A stretch of 62,850 nt of DNA from contig MGYJ01000052.1 in assembly GCA_001801685.1 (NCBI GenBank), positions 1 through 62,850 of the forward strand, in the 5' to 3' direction. Made by a program: the position numbers and the translations under genes. A model generated the notes under the pieces. The model saw only the letters and a list, made by a program, of their open reading frames with translations. It had not been told where the DNA came from and searched no databases. Below are positions 9,241 through 18,355 of this stretch, in pieces. The DNA is from Gammaproteobacteria bacterium RIFCSPHIGHO2_12_FULL_63_22 (GTDB lineage Bacteria > Pseudomonadota > Gammaproteobacteria > Xanthomonadales > Xanthomonadaceae). Positions within the stretch are counted from its first letter, which is position 1. Every line of letters starts with the position of its first letter.

Positions 9241-11615
9241 TTACAGGGTGATGCCTTGGTTGGCCACTGCCACTTTCAGCTTGTCCATTGCGGTCACGAA
9301 ATCGAAATCGTCCACCGCATTGGCAAACGAGTCGTAATCGATCCCGAGTGCGGTGCGCAGCAGTCCTTCATTGTTGGCAACAAGCTGACCACTCGCGAAG
9401 TCGTCATGCTCAAAGTGATTGACCAGCTGGCGGCAGAGTTCGCTCAGGGAGTTCGCATTGCCACCCGTTGACGTGGGCGCCGTCTCCCCGGCAGGAATGC
9501 GTTTGCCCAATGCTTGGATCAGCATCACGAGATGATCGCCTGCTTCGCGCAGCAGTGGGCCCAAGGTTTGGGCGGGAGCACGTTGCTCGATGGCATGCTC
9601 GAGGAGCTGGGCCAGATCGCGCATACGCAGGGCACCTACCTGCGCAGATACGCCCTTGAGCGTGTGCGCCAGCCGTTTGGCAGTGTCCGTGTCGGAGTGG
9701 TCCAGTGCCTCATTCATGCGCGACAGCCAGTCTCGCTCTCCCTGCACAAATTTATGCAGTAGCGAAAGATAGAGTTTTTCACGGCCCATAGCCAGGTGCA
9801 GGCCGAGACGGGGATCGAATCCATCGATGCCGTCAAGGAATGTCAGCCCAGGGGACTGTTCCCTGGGTGCGCTGGTCTGGTTAGAGTTTTCTGCCGGGGA
9901 TCGCCTATATGGAGCGATCCATTGCAGCAGCTTGGCGGCCAGAACCTCCGGGTCAATCGGCTTGGTCATGTGGTCGTTCATGCCGGCCTCTAGGCAACGT
10001 TCACGGTCTCCCGTGAGCGCATTGGCCGTCATCGAGATGATGGGCAGGCGATCCTTTCCATGCAGCTGGCGAATTTCGCGTGTGGCAGCCAGGCCGTCGA
10101 GCACAGGCATCTGCATGTCCATCAGGACCGCGTCATATCGGCCGGACTGCACCTTGTCCACAGCAATGCGCCCGTTGGAGGCCACTTCCACTTCCAAGCC
10201 CAGATCGTGCAGGAATTCCGCGGCAACTTCCTGGTTGAGTTCGTTGTCCTCGACGAGCAGAACGCGAGCCCCCAGGATCACTGCCATCTCCGGTGCTGTC
10301 TGCTGAGCTTTCGCCCTGACGCCTGCCATGTGCTCCTGGCGCGTTGCAGCCAAGGCGTGCATGATGGTGTCAAACAACAGCGAAGGGTTGAGTGGTTTGG
10401 TCAGAATATCCTCAATACCTGCCTGCTCCGCGGACTTGTGGACTTCTTCCCGGCCGTGGGCTGTGATCATGATCATGTGTGGCAGCCTGGCCAGGGGTAG
10501 CTTGCGGATCTCGCGGGCGGTGGCGATTCCGTCCATGCCTGGCATCTGCCAGTCGAGGAACACGATTTCATAGGATTCATGCGCTGCCGAGGCACGCTGG
10601 ATCTCGGTCAATGCCGCCTTGCCTGAAGCCGCCAGCCCGACAGCGAAGGTCATGCTGCGCAGCATGTCTGCGATGACTTCTCGGGCAGAACTGTTGTCAT
10701 CCACGACCAGAACGCGTCGGCCACGCAGATCGGGATCGGGTACCAGGCTTCGTACTTCTTCCTCGCCCTTGCCCAGGCGCGCGGTGAACCAGAAGGTCGA
10801 GCCTTGACCCGGTTGACTTTCCACGCCGACGGTGCCCCCCATCATCTCTGCCAGGTGCTTGGCAATCGCCAGCCCCAGACCGGTGCCACCAAAACGGCGC
10901 GTGGTAGAGCTGTCGGCCTGCTGGAAACTCTGGAACAGGTGCTGCAGATGTTCCTCGGCGATGCCCGGCCCCGTGTCCTGGACCGAGAAATGCAGATCCA
11001 GCTCATGGTCGGTTTCCGAGGCCACCCGGACATGAAGCGCGATTTCGCCCCGGTCGGTGAATTTCACGGCATTGCTGGCGTAATTGATGAGCACCTGTCC
11101 GATGCGCAGGGGATCGCCAATCAGGTGGTTCGGAACATGGGGGGCTACATCCACGATCAATTCCAGGCCCTTGGCGGTGGCGCGATCGGCGATCAGGTTG
11201 ACGACGTTATCGAGCACCTTGTCGAGTTCAAAGTCGATGTGTTCGGTCGCCATCTTGCCCGCCTCGATCTTGGAAAAATCGAGGATGTCGTTGATGATGC
11301 CCAGCAGGTGCTTGCTGGCGTCCTGTATCTTGGTCAGGTACTGGCGCTGCCGTGTCGTCAGATCGGTCTTCAGGACCAGATGCGTCATGCCCATCACGGC
11401 GTTCATGGGCGTACGGATCTCATGGCTCATGTTGGCCAGGAAATCGGACTTGGTTCGTGCGGCTTCCTCAGCCAGTTCCTGGGCCTTGCGTATGGCTTGA
11501 ACGGCGGCGCGCTCTGTGGTGATGTCCTCAATGATGGCGACGACACCCTTGGACAACTGCATGGGATCAACGGCGCGCCCCGACATGCGCACCCAGAAGC
11601 GTGAGCCATCCTTGC
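9241..11615 (-). pseudogene. 3' part of prophage-split hybrid histidine kinase (HisKA-HATPase-REC-REC-HPt)
   Basis: This is the C-terminal fragment of the interrupted kinase. It holds the end of a PAS domain ([15 protein letters not shown]), a HisKA H-box ([18 protein letters not shown]), the catalytic ATPase domain, two receiver domains ([22 protein letters not shown]) and an HPt domain ([12 protein letters not shown]). That is the full set for a BarA-type phosphorelay. An open frame continues into prophage DNA to 11838, but those about 75 residues are phage sequence read by chance. Joined to 50250-53133 with one CCTTGC copy removed, the frame is restored as 1,751 codons. A soluble kinase fragment might still be made from an internal start. 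Confidence 0.93.
11610..11615 (+). repeat. Left copy of 6-bp target duplication (CCTTGC)
   Basis: CCTTGC directly precedes the prophage left terminus TGAATGAGAG. It matches the hexamer after the right terminus at 50250-50255. Confidence 0.9.
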
Positions 11616-11647
11616 TGAATGAGAGTGAGATAAAGAAAGAGAGAGTG

Positions 11648-11729
11648 GCGCGATAAATGGGATTTTCTGGCCCGGCACCGGGATGATGTGGCACAGAACT
11701 ATGCAAATCACTTTCCCTGCGCGAAACAT
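11648..11729 (+). promoter_or_regulatory. Left-end transposase binding sites (candidate)
   Basis: GCGCGATAAATG at 11648-11659 recurs inverted at the right end (50229-50240). A weaker relative, GCGCGAAACAT, is at 11719-11729. Sites of this kind near both termini are expected for MuA-like transposases. Confidence 0.6.
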
Positions 11730-11740
11730 CGAATCGAGAG

Positions 11741-11770
11741 AAAAAAGGCGCCAATTCGGCGCCTTTTTGT
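11741..11770. terminator. Bidirectional terminator at the end of the left late operon
   Basis: AAAAAGGCGCC / GGCGCCTTTTT forms an 11-bp stem around AATTC (about 11742-11767). It lies just after the virion morphogenesis gene on the minus strand, and the A and T tracts allow termination in both directions. It would also shield host sequence from late phage transcription. Confidence 0.8.
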
Positions 11771-11834
11771 TTTGCCCGGCAGACCGAGCATATGGCGGCG
11801 ATGATACCGCCGTACACAGGGCGCCATTGTCCCG

Positions 11835-12365
11835 TCACAGGTCTAGCAGAAGATCGTTGATGGCATCGACGATGATGGTGCTCTCTTCGGGATACAGGGA
11901 GCCATCCTGGCGCACCGGCAGGTACGGGCGCGCAGGAATTTCCACCTTCAGGCCCCGGCCTGCCTTACCGCCGAACTGGTGGATGGCTGCGTACTTTGGC
12001 CCAACCCCTACCGTGACCTGGTTGGCCGTGGCCTGCGCGACGATCTGGCGCCGCAGATCGCCCGATTCCCCGATCAGCGGCTTATTGCCCGCCAGGCGGC
12101 GCTCACCCGCTGCGTTGAGGTCGCCGCCCTTCTTACGGTAGGACTTGCCCAAGCGGGCGGAAAGAATGCCCAAGGTGGCAGGTGCGTTCGGCGTCCACTT
12201 TTCGCCATCGGGTCCGGTGCTGGTTTCAAAACGGCGCTTGGTGCGCTCCACGATGCCATCGCCGACGGCTTGCAGTGCAGGCTGCAGGTTTTTGGTGCGC
12301 TCGGCCATGCGCTGCAGAAGGGCCTGGACGGCCTGGTCTTGGACGGCAATGGTGAAGGTAGTCAT
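11835..12365 (-). CDS. Phage virion morphogenesis protein (Mu gpG-like)
   Basis: A 176-residue protein read from ATG 12365 ([14 protein letters not shown]). It has the family's basic middle region ([14 protein letters not shown]) and C-terminal [23 protein letters not shown]. Mu gpG and relatives act in head completion or head-tail joining. It is the last gene of the leftward late operon and follows the gpF gene, as in Mu. The longer open frame up to 12452 overlaps the tRNA-like element and is not needed. Confidence 0.85.
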   Translation of the reverse strand: MTTFTIAVQDQAVQALLQRMAERTKNLQPALQAVGDGIVERTKRRFETSTGPDGEKWTPNAPATLGILSARLGKSYRKKGGDLNAAGERRLAGNKPLIGESGDLRRQIVAQATANQVTVGVGPKYAAIHQFGGKAGRGLKVEIPARPYLPVRQDGSLYPEESTIIVDAINDLLLDL

Positions 12366-12375
12366 AATTCGACCT

Positions 12376-12451
12376 GAGGCGGTTGTTTCCAATGGGAATG
12401 GTTGGGGGCTGCAAAGTCGCCATGATCCGGTTCGAATCCGGCGCCGCCTCA
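12376..12451 (+). tRNA. tRNA-like element (Cys-GCA-like, probably degenerate)
   Basis: The 76-nt stretch has a 7-bp acceptor stem GAGGCGG / CCGCCTC (12376-12382 with 12444-12450) and a textbook T-arm CCGGTTCGAATCCGG (12427-12441). A weak D-arm is possible at 12386-12399, and a TGCAAA run would place anticodon GCA. The anticodon stem is imperfect and the D/anticodon spacing irregular, and CCA is not encoded. It exactly fills the gap between the gpF stop and the gpG start, on the opposite strand. It could be a decayed phage tRNA or a tRNA-mimicking RNA. Confidence 0.42.
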
Positions 12452-13702
12452 CTTCTTGATGGTCAGCGGCATGTATTGACTGCCGTTCATGTCACCAGCG
12501 CCAATCACTCCCCCCGTCTGCACAAAGTTCGACACCAGGTGCGCGCGCACGCCGTCGAAGCGGCCTTTCATGTTGCGATTGACACGCACCACCAGCTTGC
12601 CCCAACGCTCGCCCAGTTCCACCGCGTAGATCAGTGCCTGGTCGTTCGTGTCCAGGTAGGGCTCGGCGACCTCCAGCAGGCGCGGCAGGTCGCGCCACAC
12701 CTCCAGTGGCAGTGCTGCGCCGCGTTCCGTCTTGGTGTCCCGGATCGCATGCAGCAGCTCGGTGTCGCGCATCCACACGCCAGCGTTCTCCAGCGTCACG
12801 CCGCGCTCAGCCATCGCTTGCACCGTCTCCGGCGCCACGGTATGCACTTGTGCCGTAGTGCCGCCCGCGCGCATGGCGCGAGCCGTGTCATCGACCAGGG
12901 CCTGCCACTGCTGCAGGCGCTCGGCCGCAAGCACCGGGCGCAGCTCCCGCCACATGGCCGCACCGATGGGCGCATCGAGGGCGAGCAACTTGTCGTCGAT
13001 GAACCGCTGCAGGGGCCAGTCGGCTGACGCGCCTGGCGCGTGGTCGAAGCCCTTGCCAATGCCGACCGGTGCGCCGGTCTTGGGGTCGATCTTGTCCCAC
13101 CCCTCGGGCGGCTCGCCCAGGCCGGCCCGCGCACTGGCCTCACCTTCGCGTCTGCTCACAGCCACGATGCGGCATTCGCACCCTATACCGTTGGGTGCGA
13201 AGTGCGTCTTGAAGAACGGATGATCGTGGTGCAGCGTAAGACCATGCCAGGCCAGGTGGTGCTCGCGCGGGTGCATCACCGTGTCGCTGTGCAAATAGCG
13301 CCAGAAAGGGCGCAGCCGCACATAGCCGGGCTCCAGCATCTGCTGGCGGCGCCCGGCTGCGTAGGAGGTGGCCATGTTCGTTTTGTAAATGACACGCGTC
13401 CGCCACGCCTCGCCTTCGGCCGTTCCTTCTCCGGTCCAGCCGGTCCATCCATGCTTGGCGACGATGGCTTTGAAGTCCCGCCGGAATGCCTCCAGGCCCA
13501 GACCATCGGTGGCGCGCTGCACCATGGCCGCTTGCAGATCAGCCACCAAATCGGCCTTGGCAGCTCCGGCGACCACGAATGCACGATCATGCGCGGCAGC
13601 GGCGATCTGCCCCCAGCGCTCGGTAGGCAAGGCCAGCTTGGCGCGCAGATAGGCGATCTGCGCGTCAAACGGCGTATTGAAGCCAAACGCAGCTTCAGGC
13701 AT
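12449..13702 (-). CDS. Phage head morphogenesis protein (Mu gpF-like minor head protein)
   Basis: A 417-residue protein from ATG 13702 (MPEAAFGFNTPF). It shows the Phage_Mu_F pattern, including RTRVIYKTNMATSYAAGRRQQ, WRYLHSDTVMHPREHH and the Cys-containing FFKTHFAPNGIGCECRI. The family has minor head roles at the portal/capsid junction. It overlaps the portal gene end by 8 bp, which supports this start over the longer open frame. The C-terminal part resembles a phage-barnase-EndoU-ColicinE5-like extension only loosely; I do not assign it. Confidence 0.88.
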   Translation of the reverse strand: MPEAAFGFNTPFDAQIAYLRAKLALPTERWGQIAAAAHDRAFVVAGAAKADLVADLQAAMVQRATDGLGLEAFRRDFKAIVAKHGWTGWTGEGTAEGEAWRTRVIYKTNMATSYAAGRRQQMLEPGYVRLRPFWRYLHSDTVMHPREHHLAWHGLTLHHDHPFFKTHFAPNGIGCECRIVAVSRREGEASARAGLGEPPEGWDKIDPKTGAPVGIGKGFDHAPGASADWPLQRFIDDKLLALDAPIGAAMWRELRPVLAAERLQQWQALVDDTARAMRAGGTTAQVHTVAPETVQAMAERGVTLENAGVWMRDTELLHAIRDTKTERGAALPLEVWRDLPRLLEVAEPYLDTNDQALIYAVELGERWGKLVVRVNRNMKGRFDGVRAHLVSNFVQTGGVIGAGDMNGSQYMPLTIKK

Positions 13703-15230
13703 CTGCGGCCTCGGCGCGGGCAGTGTCCATGCCCTTGAGTTCAGCCAGGGCAAAAGCGGCGGCCAGCAGGCGCGTGAGATCGGCGGTGTCGAGCGCGCCG
13801 TACTGTTTCAGGATCGCGGCGCGAACACCGTCCGCGCCTCCGGCCTGGCCGACGATGGTCTGCAGATCGTCCACCACACGCTGCCACTCTGGGGCGGCAG
13901 CGCGCTCCAGGGCGTCAGTCACTGCCGCGATGGGATCGGGCGCGCTGCCCTCGGCAAAGCTGGCGGGCCGGTCTTTGACAGCAGGGATGACGGCACCGAC
14001 GGCGGGGGTAAGCAGCGCTGGCGGGGTAGCTGCCTGGCGCTTGCGCCAGCCCTCGCCATACTTCGACCGCACCGTGTCTTCATCCAGCTCATAACCCATG
14101 TCGTAGATGATCTTGTCCGTCTCGGCCAGTGCCTTGGTGTCGTCTTCCTCCTTGATCTGACGATAGACGTGGCAGGGCTCAAAGCCGTTGAACTCACAAA
14201 TCCAGGCGATCAGGGTTTCATTGAGGGTCTCCGACAGCAGGTCGCTATCGGCCTGCGTCAAGTCTTGGCGCACATCCTGGCGTTCCTTGCTGGCTGCGGC
14301 CAGCGCGCCGCCCCCCGACCGGGCAGGTTCCTGGCCGGTAAGCACCTCGGCGATCCACTCGTCCATGTACTCGCACAGCTGCTGCTGTGTCGTCACATTG
14401 CCCGACAGCTTGGACTCCAGCAGCGCAATCTCCATGCCCTCGGGGGTCGCCAGATACCCATCGTTGCTCATCGCCCGCAGTGCCGCCACAAGGGTGCTCT
14501 TTTCCTGGTGACTGGCGTTGCGCGGGTATTTGCCATGCGGCGTGGGCGAGCCGAAGCGGTCACACAGCTTGTTCCAGGCCACGATACCCTTGCGCTTGAA
14601 GAACACCGGCCAGAACAGCTGCAATCCCAGCCCGGTGCCATAGGGGTTGTCATCCTCAGGGTTCACGCGGTGGGCGATGAATTTGCGCTCAGGCACCGCA
14701 ACGCCCTTGAGCATCGCCTCGCGGGTCAGCAGCTGCAGGCGCGGCGGGCTGTTCTCGTCGTCCTGCACATACACAAAGCGCCGCTGCGCCCGCTTCGGGG
14801 CCCGCAGCGGCACCACCAGGCCATCGCGGATGCCCCACACCACCTCGGCAATCGAATGCCCCGCCAGCAGCGCCTCCAGCAACTCGCTGCACAGCTTGTC
14901 GAACGAAAAGCCTTTCAGGATCTCGGTGACCTTGAGCGCGTCCTGCGTGGCCTTGGCGTGGTTCTTGGCGCGCGGCTCCACCTGCCACGGCTTGCCGATC
15001 AGCGCAAGCTGGCGCTTCTGCAGGCCGCCGAACACCTTGCCGTCCCGCCGCAGATCGCGGTACAGCTCCACACCGCCATTGCCACGCTCCAGCAGCAACG
15101 GATCATTGGTCCGCAGCACACCCATGTAGGCAACCTCGAACGGATCGCGCAAGCGGTTGGCAAACTCGGTGTGCAGCTCGGGCGCTGGCACGGCGGGCAC
15201 TGTGGCGCTGGGCAATTGCTTTTTAGCCAT
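13695..15230 (-). CDS. Phage portal protein (DUF935, Mu gp29-like)
   Basis: A 511-residue protein (start ATG 15230, MAKKQLPSATVPAV) of the DUF935 family that forms the portal of Mu-like phages, the ring through which DNA enters and leaves the head. Recognisable features include the N-terminal NRLRDPFEVAYMGVLRTNDP, FSFDKLCSELLEALLAGHS and NRLTPAR-type C-terminal helices. It lies between terminase and gpF, overlapping both, which is the canonical Mu order. Confidence 0.9.
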   Translation of the reverse strand: MAKKQLPSATVPAVPAPELHTEFANRLRDPFEVAYMGVLRTNDPLLLERGNGGVELYRDLRRDGKVFGGLQKRQLALIGKPWQVEPRAKNHAKATQDALKVTEILKGFSFDKLCSELLEALLAGHSIAEVVWGIRDGLVVPLRAPKRAQRRFVYVQDDENSPPRLQLLTREAMLKGVAVPERKFIAHRVNPEDDNPYGTGLGLQLFWPVFFKRKGIVAWNKLCDRFGSPTPHGKYPRNASHQEKSTLVAALRAMSNDGYLATPEGMEIALLESKLSGNVTTQQQLCEYMDEWIAEVLTGQEPARSGGGALAAASKERQDVRQDLTQADSDLLSETLNETLIAWICEFNGFEPCHVYRQIKEEDDTKALAETDKIIYDMGYELDEDTVRSKYGEGWRKRQAATPPALLTPAVGAVIPAVKDRPASFAEGSAPDPIAAVTDALERAAAPEWQRVVDDLQTIVGQAGGADGVRAAILKQYGALDTADLTRLLAAAFALAELKGMDTARAEAADA

Positions 15231-16647
15231 GGATGAAATCTCCCAACGGGGCACTGCTCTCGCGCGGGCCGCCGCTCATGAATTCGATCGGGGCAGCGGG
15301 ATTGCTGCCAGCGTGCAGAGCCAGTGCCAGCGCCCAAAACCGATCCGCGTGGCCGTTGACTGCACTGCTGTCATCGCCATCGGCCACGAAGCGAATGTTC
15401 CCAGCCGTGGTGGTGGTCTTTTGCACCTTGCGCAAGTCGGCGCGGATCTTGGCGTCCTCAGGAATCCGCACCTTGCGGTCTTCCATGGCGCCCTTGAGGG
15501 GGTAGGCAAGTGCCTCCTTGACCGGGCCTGTGAAGTTGACGGCCTCCACGCGGTGCTCGCCAAACTTGTCCTGGGCGTCATCGGCCCAGCCGATGCCCAG
15601 GCCAGTCGAGTCGATGCAAATGCGGTCGCAGATCTCGAACCAAGGCCACAACACGGCCTCCTGGGCGCTCTTGCGCATCTTCTCCATGACCTCAACGTGA
15701 CGTGTGTAGAACACATCGCCCAGCTGCTCGACCACCCAGAGCACGGTCAGATCCTTCTTGCGGCCGATGTCCACGCCTGCGAACAGACGGCCTTGGAACG
15801 GGCCTTCCAGGCCGCGCTGCCACATGGTGCCGCCCGAGTACTCGCAGGCCGTGATCAGGTTGTATTCCAGGAACTTGGCATCGTCGTCGGCCGGGATGCA
15901 CATGTATTCCTGGTCGAACGACTCCTCGTCGGCCGCGCCCGCCTTGACGAAGTCGAAATACTGCGCTTCGTCCATGGCCTGCTGCTCGGCGTCAAAGGGC
16001 AGGGCCTGCTGCAGCTTGAACAAGAAGCCTTGCTCTAGCGCATCCTGCAGGGTGACCCGGTGCAGACTGATCTTCTTGGGGTTACCGCCAAAGCGAGCCT
16101 CTCGCACCAGGTGGTTGAAAAAGCTGTGCGAGCCGCGATGCGTGCTGATGAGCTCCATGTTGCCGCCCCAGGTGATGCCAGGGTAGGCAATGGCCCACAT
16201 CTTGCGTTGCTCACGGTGCAGGGCAAATTCGTCCAGGACGCGGCTGCCCCGCTTGCCCGCCTGGGCGTCGGGGTTGCTGCTCATGCTGTGGATGCGCCGA
16301 CCGCTGGCGAACTGCAGCACGTAGGCGCTCAGCTTTTTCTCCTGGTCCAGCACCACCTCGCCGAGGTCATTGGCTGCCATGCCCATGATTCCGGCCCACA
16401 GCTTGCAGTCTTCGATGAACAAGCGTGCCTGGATGTCGTCTCGGCTGCTCACCCACTCGTCAAAGCGTGCTCCTTGCGCAGCGGCCCGTTCATCGGCACC
16501 GTAGGCGGTAGACCAGCTGATGCCGATCTGCCGTGACTTCTCCATGAGCTTGAGGCGAGATTCATCCTTGATCCAGCGACTCTGGAACGGCAGAAAAATC
16601 GCGTCGCGATCCTTCGGAATGCACTTGGCGCGGCCCTTGATTTTCAT
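15223..16647 (-). CDS. Phage terminase large subunit (Mu gp28-like)
   Basis: The 474-residue packaging motor has a Walker-A-like segment near residues 38-46 (SRQIGISWS) and Walker B SRVLDEFALH, followed by a nuclease domain. Acidic residues are in FAGVDIGRKKDLTVLW and RICIDSTGLGIGWADD. It cuts and translocates phage DNA into procapsids; Mu-type enzymes package host-flanked copies headful-wise. Its start overlaps the small-subunit-like gene by ATGA (16644-16647). Confidence 0.93.
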   Translation of the reverse strand: MKIKGRAKCIPKDRDAIFLPFQSRWIKDESRLKLMEKSRQIGISWSTAYGADERAAAQGARFDEWVSSRDDIQARLFIEDCKLWAGIMGMAANDLGEVVLDQEKKLSAYVLQFASGRRIHSMSSNPDAQAGKRGSRVLDEFALHREQRKMWAIAYPGITWGGNMELISTHRGSHSFFNHLVREARFGGNPKKISLHRVTLQDALEQGFLFKLQQALPFDAEQQAMDEAQYFDFVKAGAADEESFDQEYMCIPADDDAKFLEYNLITACEYSGGTMWQRGLEGPFQGRLFAGVDIGRKKDLTVLWVVEQLGDVFYTRHVEVMEKMRKSAQEAVLWPWFEICDRICIDSTGLGIGWADDAQDKFGEHRVEAVNFTGPVKEALAYPLKGAMEDRKVRIPEDAKIRADLRKVQKTTTTAGNIRFVADGDDSSAVNGHADRFWALALALHAGSNPAAPIEFMSGGPRESSAPLGDFIHG

Positions 16648-17195
16648 GACGGGTCGATCCCCAGCGTCTTGCGGATCTCGGCCTTCGTCGCAGCCGTCAC
16701 GCCGCCCTTGTTGGGCATGGCTTCCAGTTTGGCGCGCTGCTCTGCCAACATTGCCTGGCGCTCCTCCTGGCGCACCTGGCGCATCTTCAGCTCGATATCG
16801 ATATTCCCGCGCTTGGCGCCACTCAAGTCCTTCAAGGCACGCGCCATCACACGCACCTCCTCAGGCGACTTCACGCCCTCCGACTCGGCCATGTTATCCA
16901 GCGTGCGGTGTGCCACCGCCTCCAGCATCTGCGGCAACAGGCGCCCCACATCGCCATCGGGCTCCTTGCCAAACTGCTCCACCCACACACGCGCCATGGT
17001 CTGCGCCTTGACCATCTGGCGCATGCTCTCGCGCTCGCCCTTCACGTAGCGCGCCGTTGCCGAGCGCGAAACCTCCGCGCCCAACGCATGCAGCACTTCA
17101 GTGATCTCGTCAATGGTGCGGCCCTTGCGGATCAGGTCATGCACCTCCTGCAGGATGGCCGCATCCTGCTGGGCCACCGTGGACTTGCGGCCCAT
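16644..17195 (-). CDS. DUF3486 protein (Mu gp27-like, terminase small-subunit candidate)
   Basis: A 183-residue helical protein beginning MGRKSTVAQQDAA. It has an N-terminal helix-turn-helix-like section (IDEITEVLHALGAEVSRSATARYV) and a long charged C-terminal region. DUF3486 occurs directly before the Mu-type terminase large subunit and is generally taken to be the small subunit, though function is inferred from position. It is coupled to the large-subunit gene and lies 3 bp after gp26. Confidence 0.88.
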   Translation of the reverse strand: MGRKSTVAQQDAAILQEVHDLIRKGRTIDEITEVLHALGAEVSRSATARYVKGERESMRQMVKAQTMARVWVEQFGKEPDGDVGRLLPQMLEAVAHRTLDNMAESEGVKSPEEVRVMARALKDLSGAKRGNIDIELKMRQVRQEERQAMLAEQRAKLEAMPNKGGVTAATKAEIRKTLGIDPS

Positions 17196-17198
17196 GGC

Positions 17199-17504
17199 TC
17201 AGCCCGCCCTCGGGCGCTTCACACCCGGCACCGTGGCACGGCCACGCGCCGCATCCTCGCCGCGCGCCAGCAGCCTGGCAATGCGCACACCCGCCACATC
17301 GTCCACGCTGATCAGCCCTTGCTCATGGAGCCAGGCCAAATCGGTATGGATGCGGTCGGTAGACACCACATGCCCCAGGCGCTCCACCATCGAATGCAGC
17401 AAGAACTCATTGGCCGTGTAGGCCGCGCTCTCCAACAGCACACGCAATATCACCAGGCGCCGGTCTTCGGCCAAGTGGGCAGCAAAATCATTGGAAGTGG
17501 TCAT
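17199..17504 (-). CDS. Mu gp26-like phage protein (winged-helix-like)
   Basis: A 101-residue protein with the pattern RRLVILRVLLESAAYTANE followed by HVVSTDRIHTDLAWLHEQG and basic C-terminus, similar to the small ArsR-like/VpaChn25_0724-type proteins before DUF3486 in Mu-like phages. A DNA-binding role fits the fold but is not shown. It sits tightly between gp25-like and gp27-like genes. Confidence 0.78.
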   Translation of the reverse strand: MTTSNDFAAHLAEDRRLVILRVLLESAAYTANEFLLHSMVERLGHVVSTDRIHTDLAWLHEQGLISVDDVAGVRIARLLARGEDAARGRATVPGVKRPRAG

Positions 17505-17507
17505 GGC

Positions 17508-17849
17508 TTACTTCTTCAGCAGAAAGTCTTCAATCCGGTTCTGCGAAATGCGCACCGTCGTAATGTCCCGCTGGATGGCCTCTTGCGTGGCCTGCATCGC
17601 CTGCATATCGCCCTGCAGCTCCGACATCTGCTGCGGCGTCGGCATGTACTGAATCTTGGTTTCCAGCCGGTCCGTGCGGCTGTGCAGCAAAGCCATCTGC
17701 TTGGACATGCCTTCCTCCACCGCCTTGATGTGCACGGTGTTGTCCTTGTCGCGCGTAGCAATCCAGGTGTAAATTGCCGAGGCAATGGGCAGCACCACCA
17801 CGGCAATGATCTGCAGCCACAGGCCGATCGTTTGAGAATCAATATTCAT
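17508..17849 (-). CDS. DUF2730 protein (Mu gp25-like)
   Basis: A 113-residue protein from ATG 17849 (MNIDSQTIGLW). It has one N-terminal membrane helix (about 7-28) and a long coiled coil (about 38-110), ending in DFLLKK. DUF2730 members sit in the Mu late region between lysis genes and terminase; their function is unknown. The start overlaps the zinc-finger gene end by 11 bp. An upstream in-frame ATG at 17876 is less likely. Confidence 0.8.
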   Translation of the reverse strand: MNIDSQTIGLWLQIIAVVVLPIASAIYTWIATRDKDNTVHIKAVEEGMSKQMALLHSRTDRLETKIQYMPTPQQMSELQGDMQAMQATQEAIQRDITTVRISQNRIEDFLLKK

Positions 17850-18093
17850 ATCGTCCTTTTGCCCCTTGGGCTCCATGTGCCCTTTCGCTGCGCGCCTGGC
17901 ACACCACACACAACTGGCACCCCGGCACTGCGCGGCGGCGCGCCGCTGGAATGACACCATCACAATCGGCGCAGCACTCGGCTGAGTCGGCTACCGTCTT
18001 CCCTGCCAGGCCCGCGCGGCGGGCTTGATTGCGCAGGGCGTCCTGCAGCATCTCGGCCTCACGCGCCTGGGCGCGGTCGATGTCATCTACCAC
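17839..18093 (-). CDS. TraR/DksA-type C4 zinc-finger protein
   Basis: An 84-residue protein whose CADCDG...CQLCVVCQ cluster forms a four-cysteine zinc finger of the TraR/DksA family. The N-terminal helix MVDDIDRAQAREAEM carries the acidic tip typical of the group. TraR-like phage proteins bind in the RNA polymerase secondary channel and mimic DksA/ppGpp. This copy may adjust transcription during late growth. It overlaps Rz1 at its start and DUF2730 at its end. Confidence 0.87.
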   Translation of the reverse strand: MVDDIDRAQAREAEMLQDALRNQARRAGLAGKTVADSAECCADCDGVIPAARRRAVPGCQLCVVCQARSERAHGAQGAKGRYEY

Positions 18094-18355
18094 CCGCGTC
18101 CTCCGTGTCGAGCCAGTTCAAGAGGTCTGTCATGCGGCCGGCGCACTGGCCGTACAGGTCGTACATGGACTTGAGTTCAAGGGCGACCGGGTCCACCTGC
18201 TGCCCCCTCGGTGCCGGCGGAGGCGCCGGGCAGCGCACCGCGTATTCCGCTGGCACCGGCTTGGGCGGCGCGGTCACGGGCGGCTTCGAGGCTGCGCATG
18301 ACGCCAGAAGGAAACACGCAGTCAGCGCGATCAGAAGCCGTGGTGGTGAGGGCAT
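18083..18355 (-). CDS. Rz1-like outer-membrane spanin lipoprotein
   Basis: A 90-residue lipoprotein with signal and lipobox LLASC (cysteine about residue 18) followed by a Pro-rich segment (KPPVTAPPKPVPAEYAVRCPAPPPAPRG). This is the hallmark of Rz1. Its start lies inside the Rz gene in another frame. After holin and transglycosylase action, Rz and Rz1 fuse inner and outer membranes for the last lysis step. The longer frame upstream of 18355 is only the Rz shadow. Confidence 0.85.
   Translation of the reverse strand: MPSPPRLLIALTACFLLASCAASKPPVTAPPKPVPAEYAVRCPAPPPAPRGQQVDPVALELKSMYDLYGQCAGRMTDLLNWLDTEDAGGR

Noticed and set aside
11616-11838. N-terminal 75 residues of the kinase open frame
   Set aside because: These lie in the prophage end; the natural continuation is RELEMVRK on the other side.
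13677-15236. 519-codon plus-strand frame over the portal gene
   Set aside because: Exact antisense shadow of DUF935 portal.
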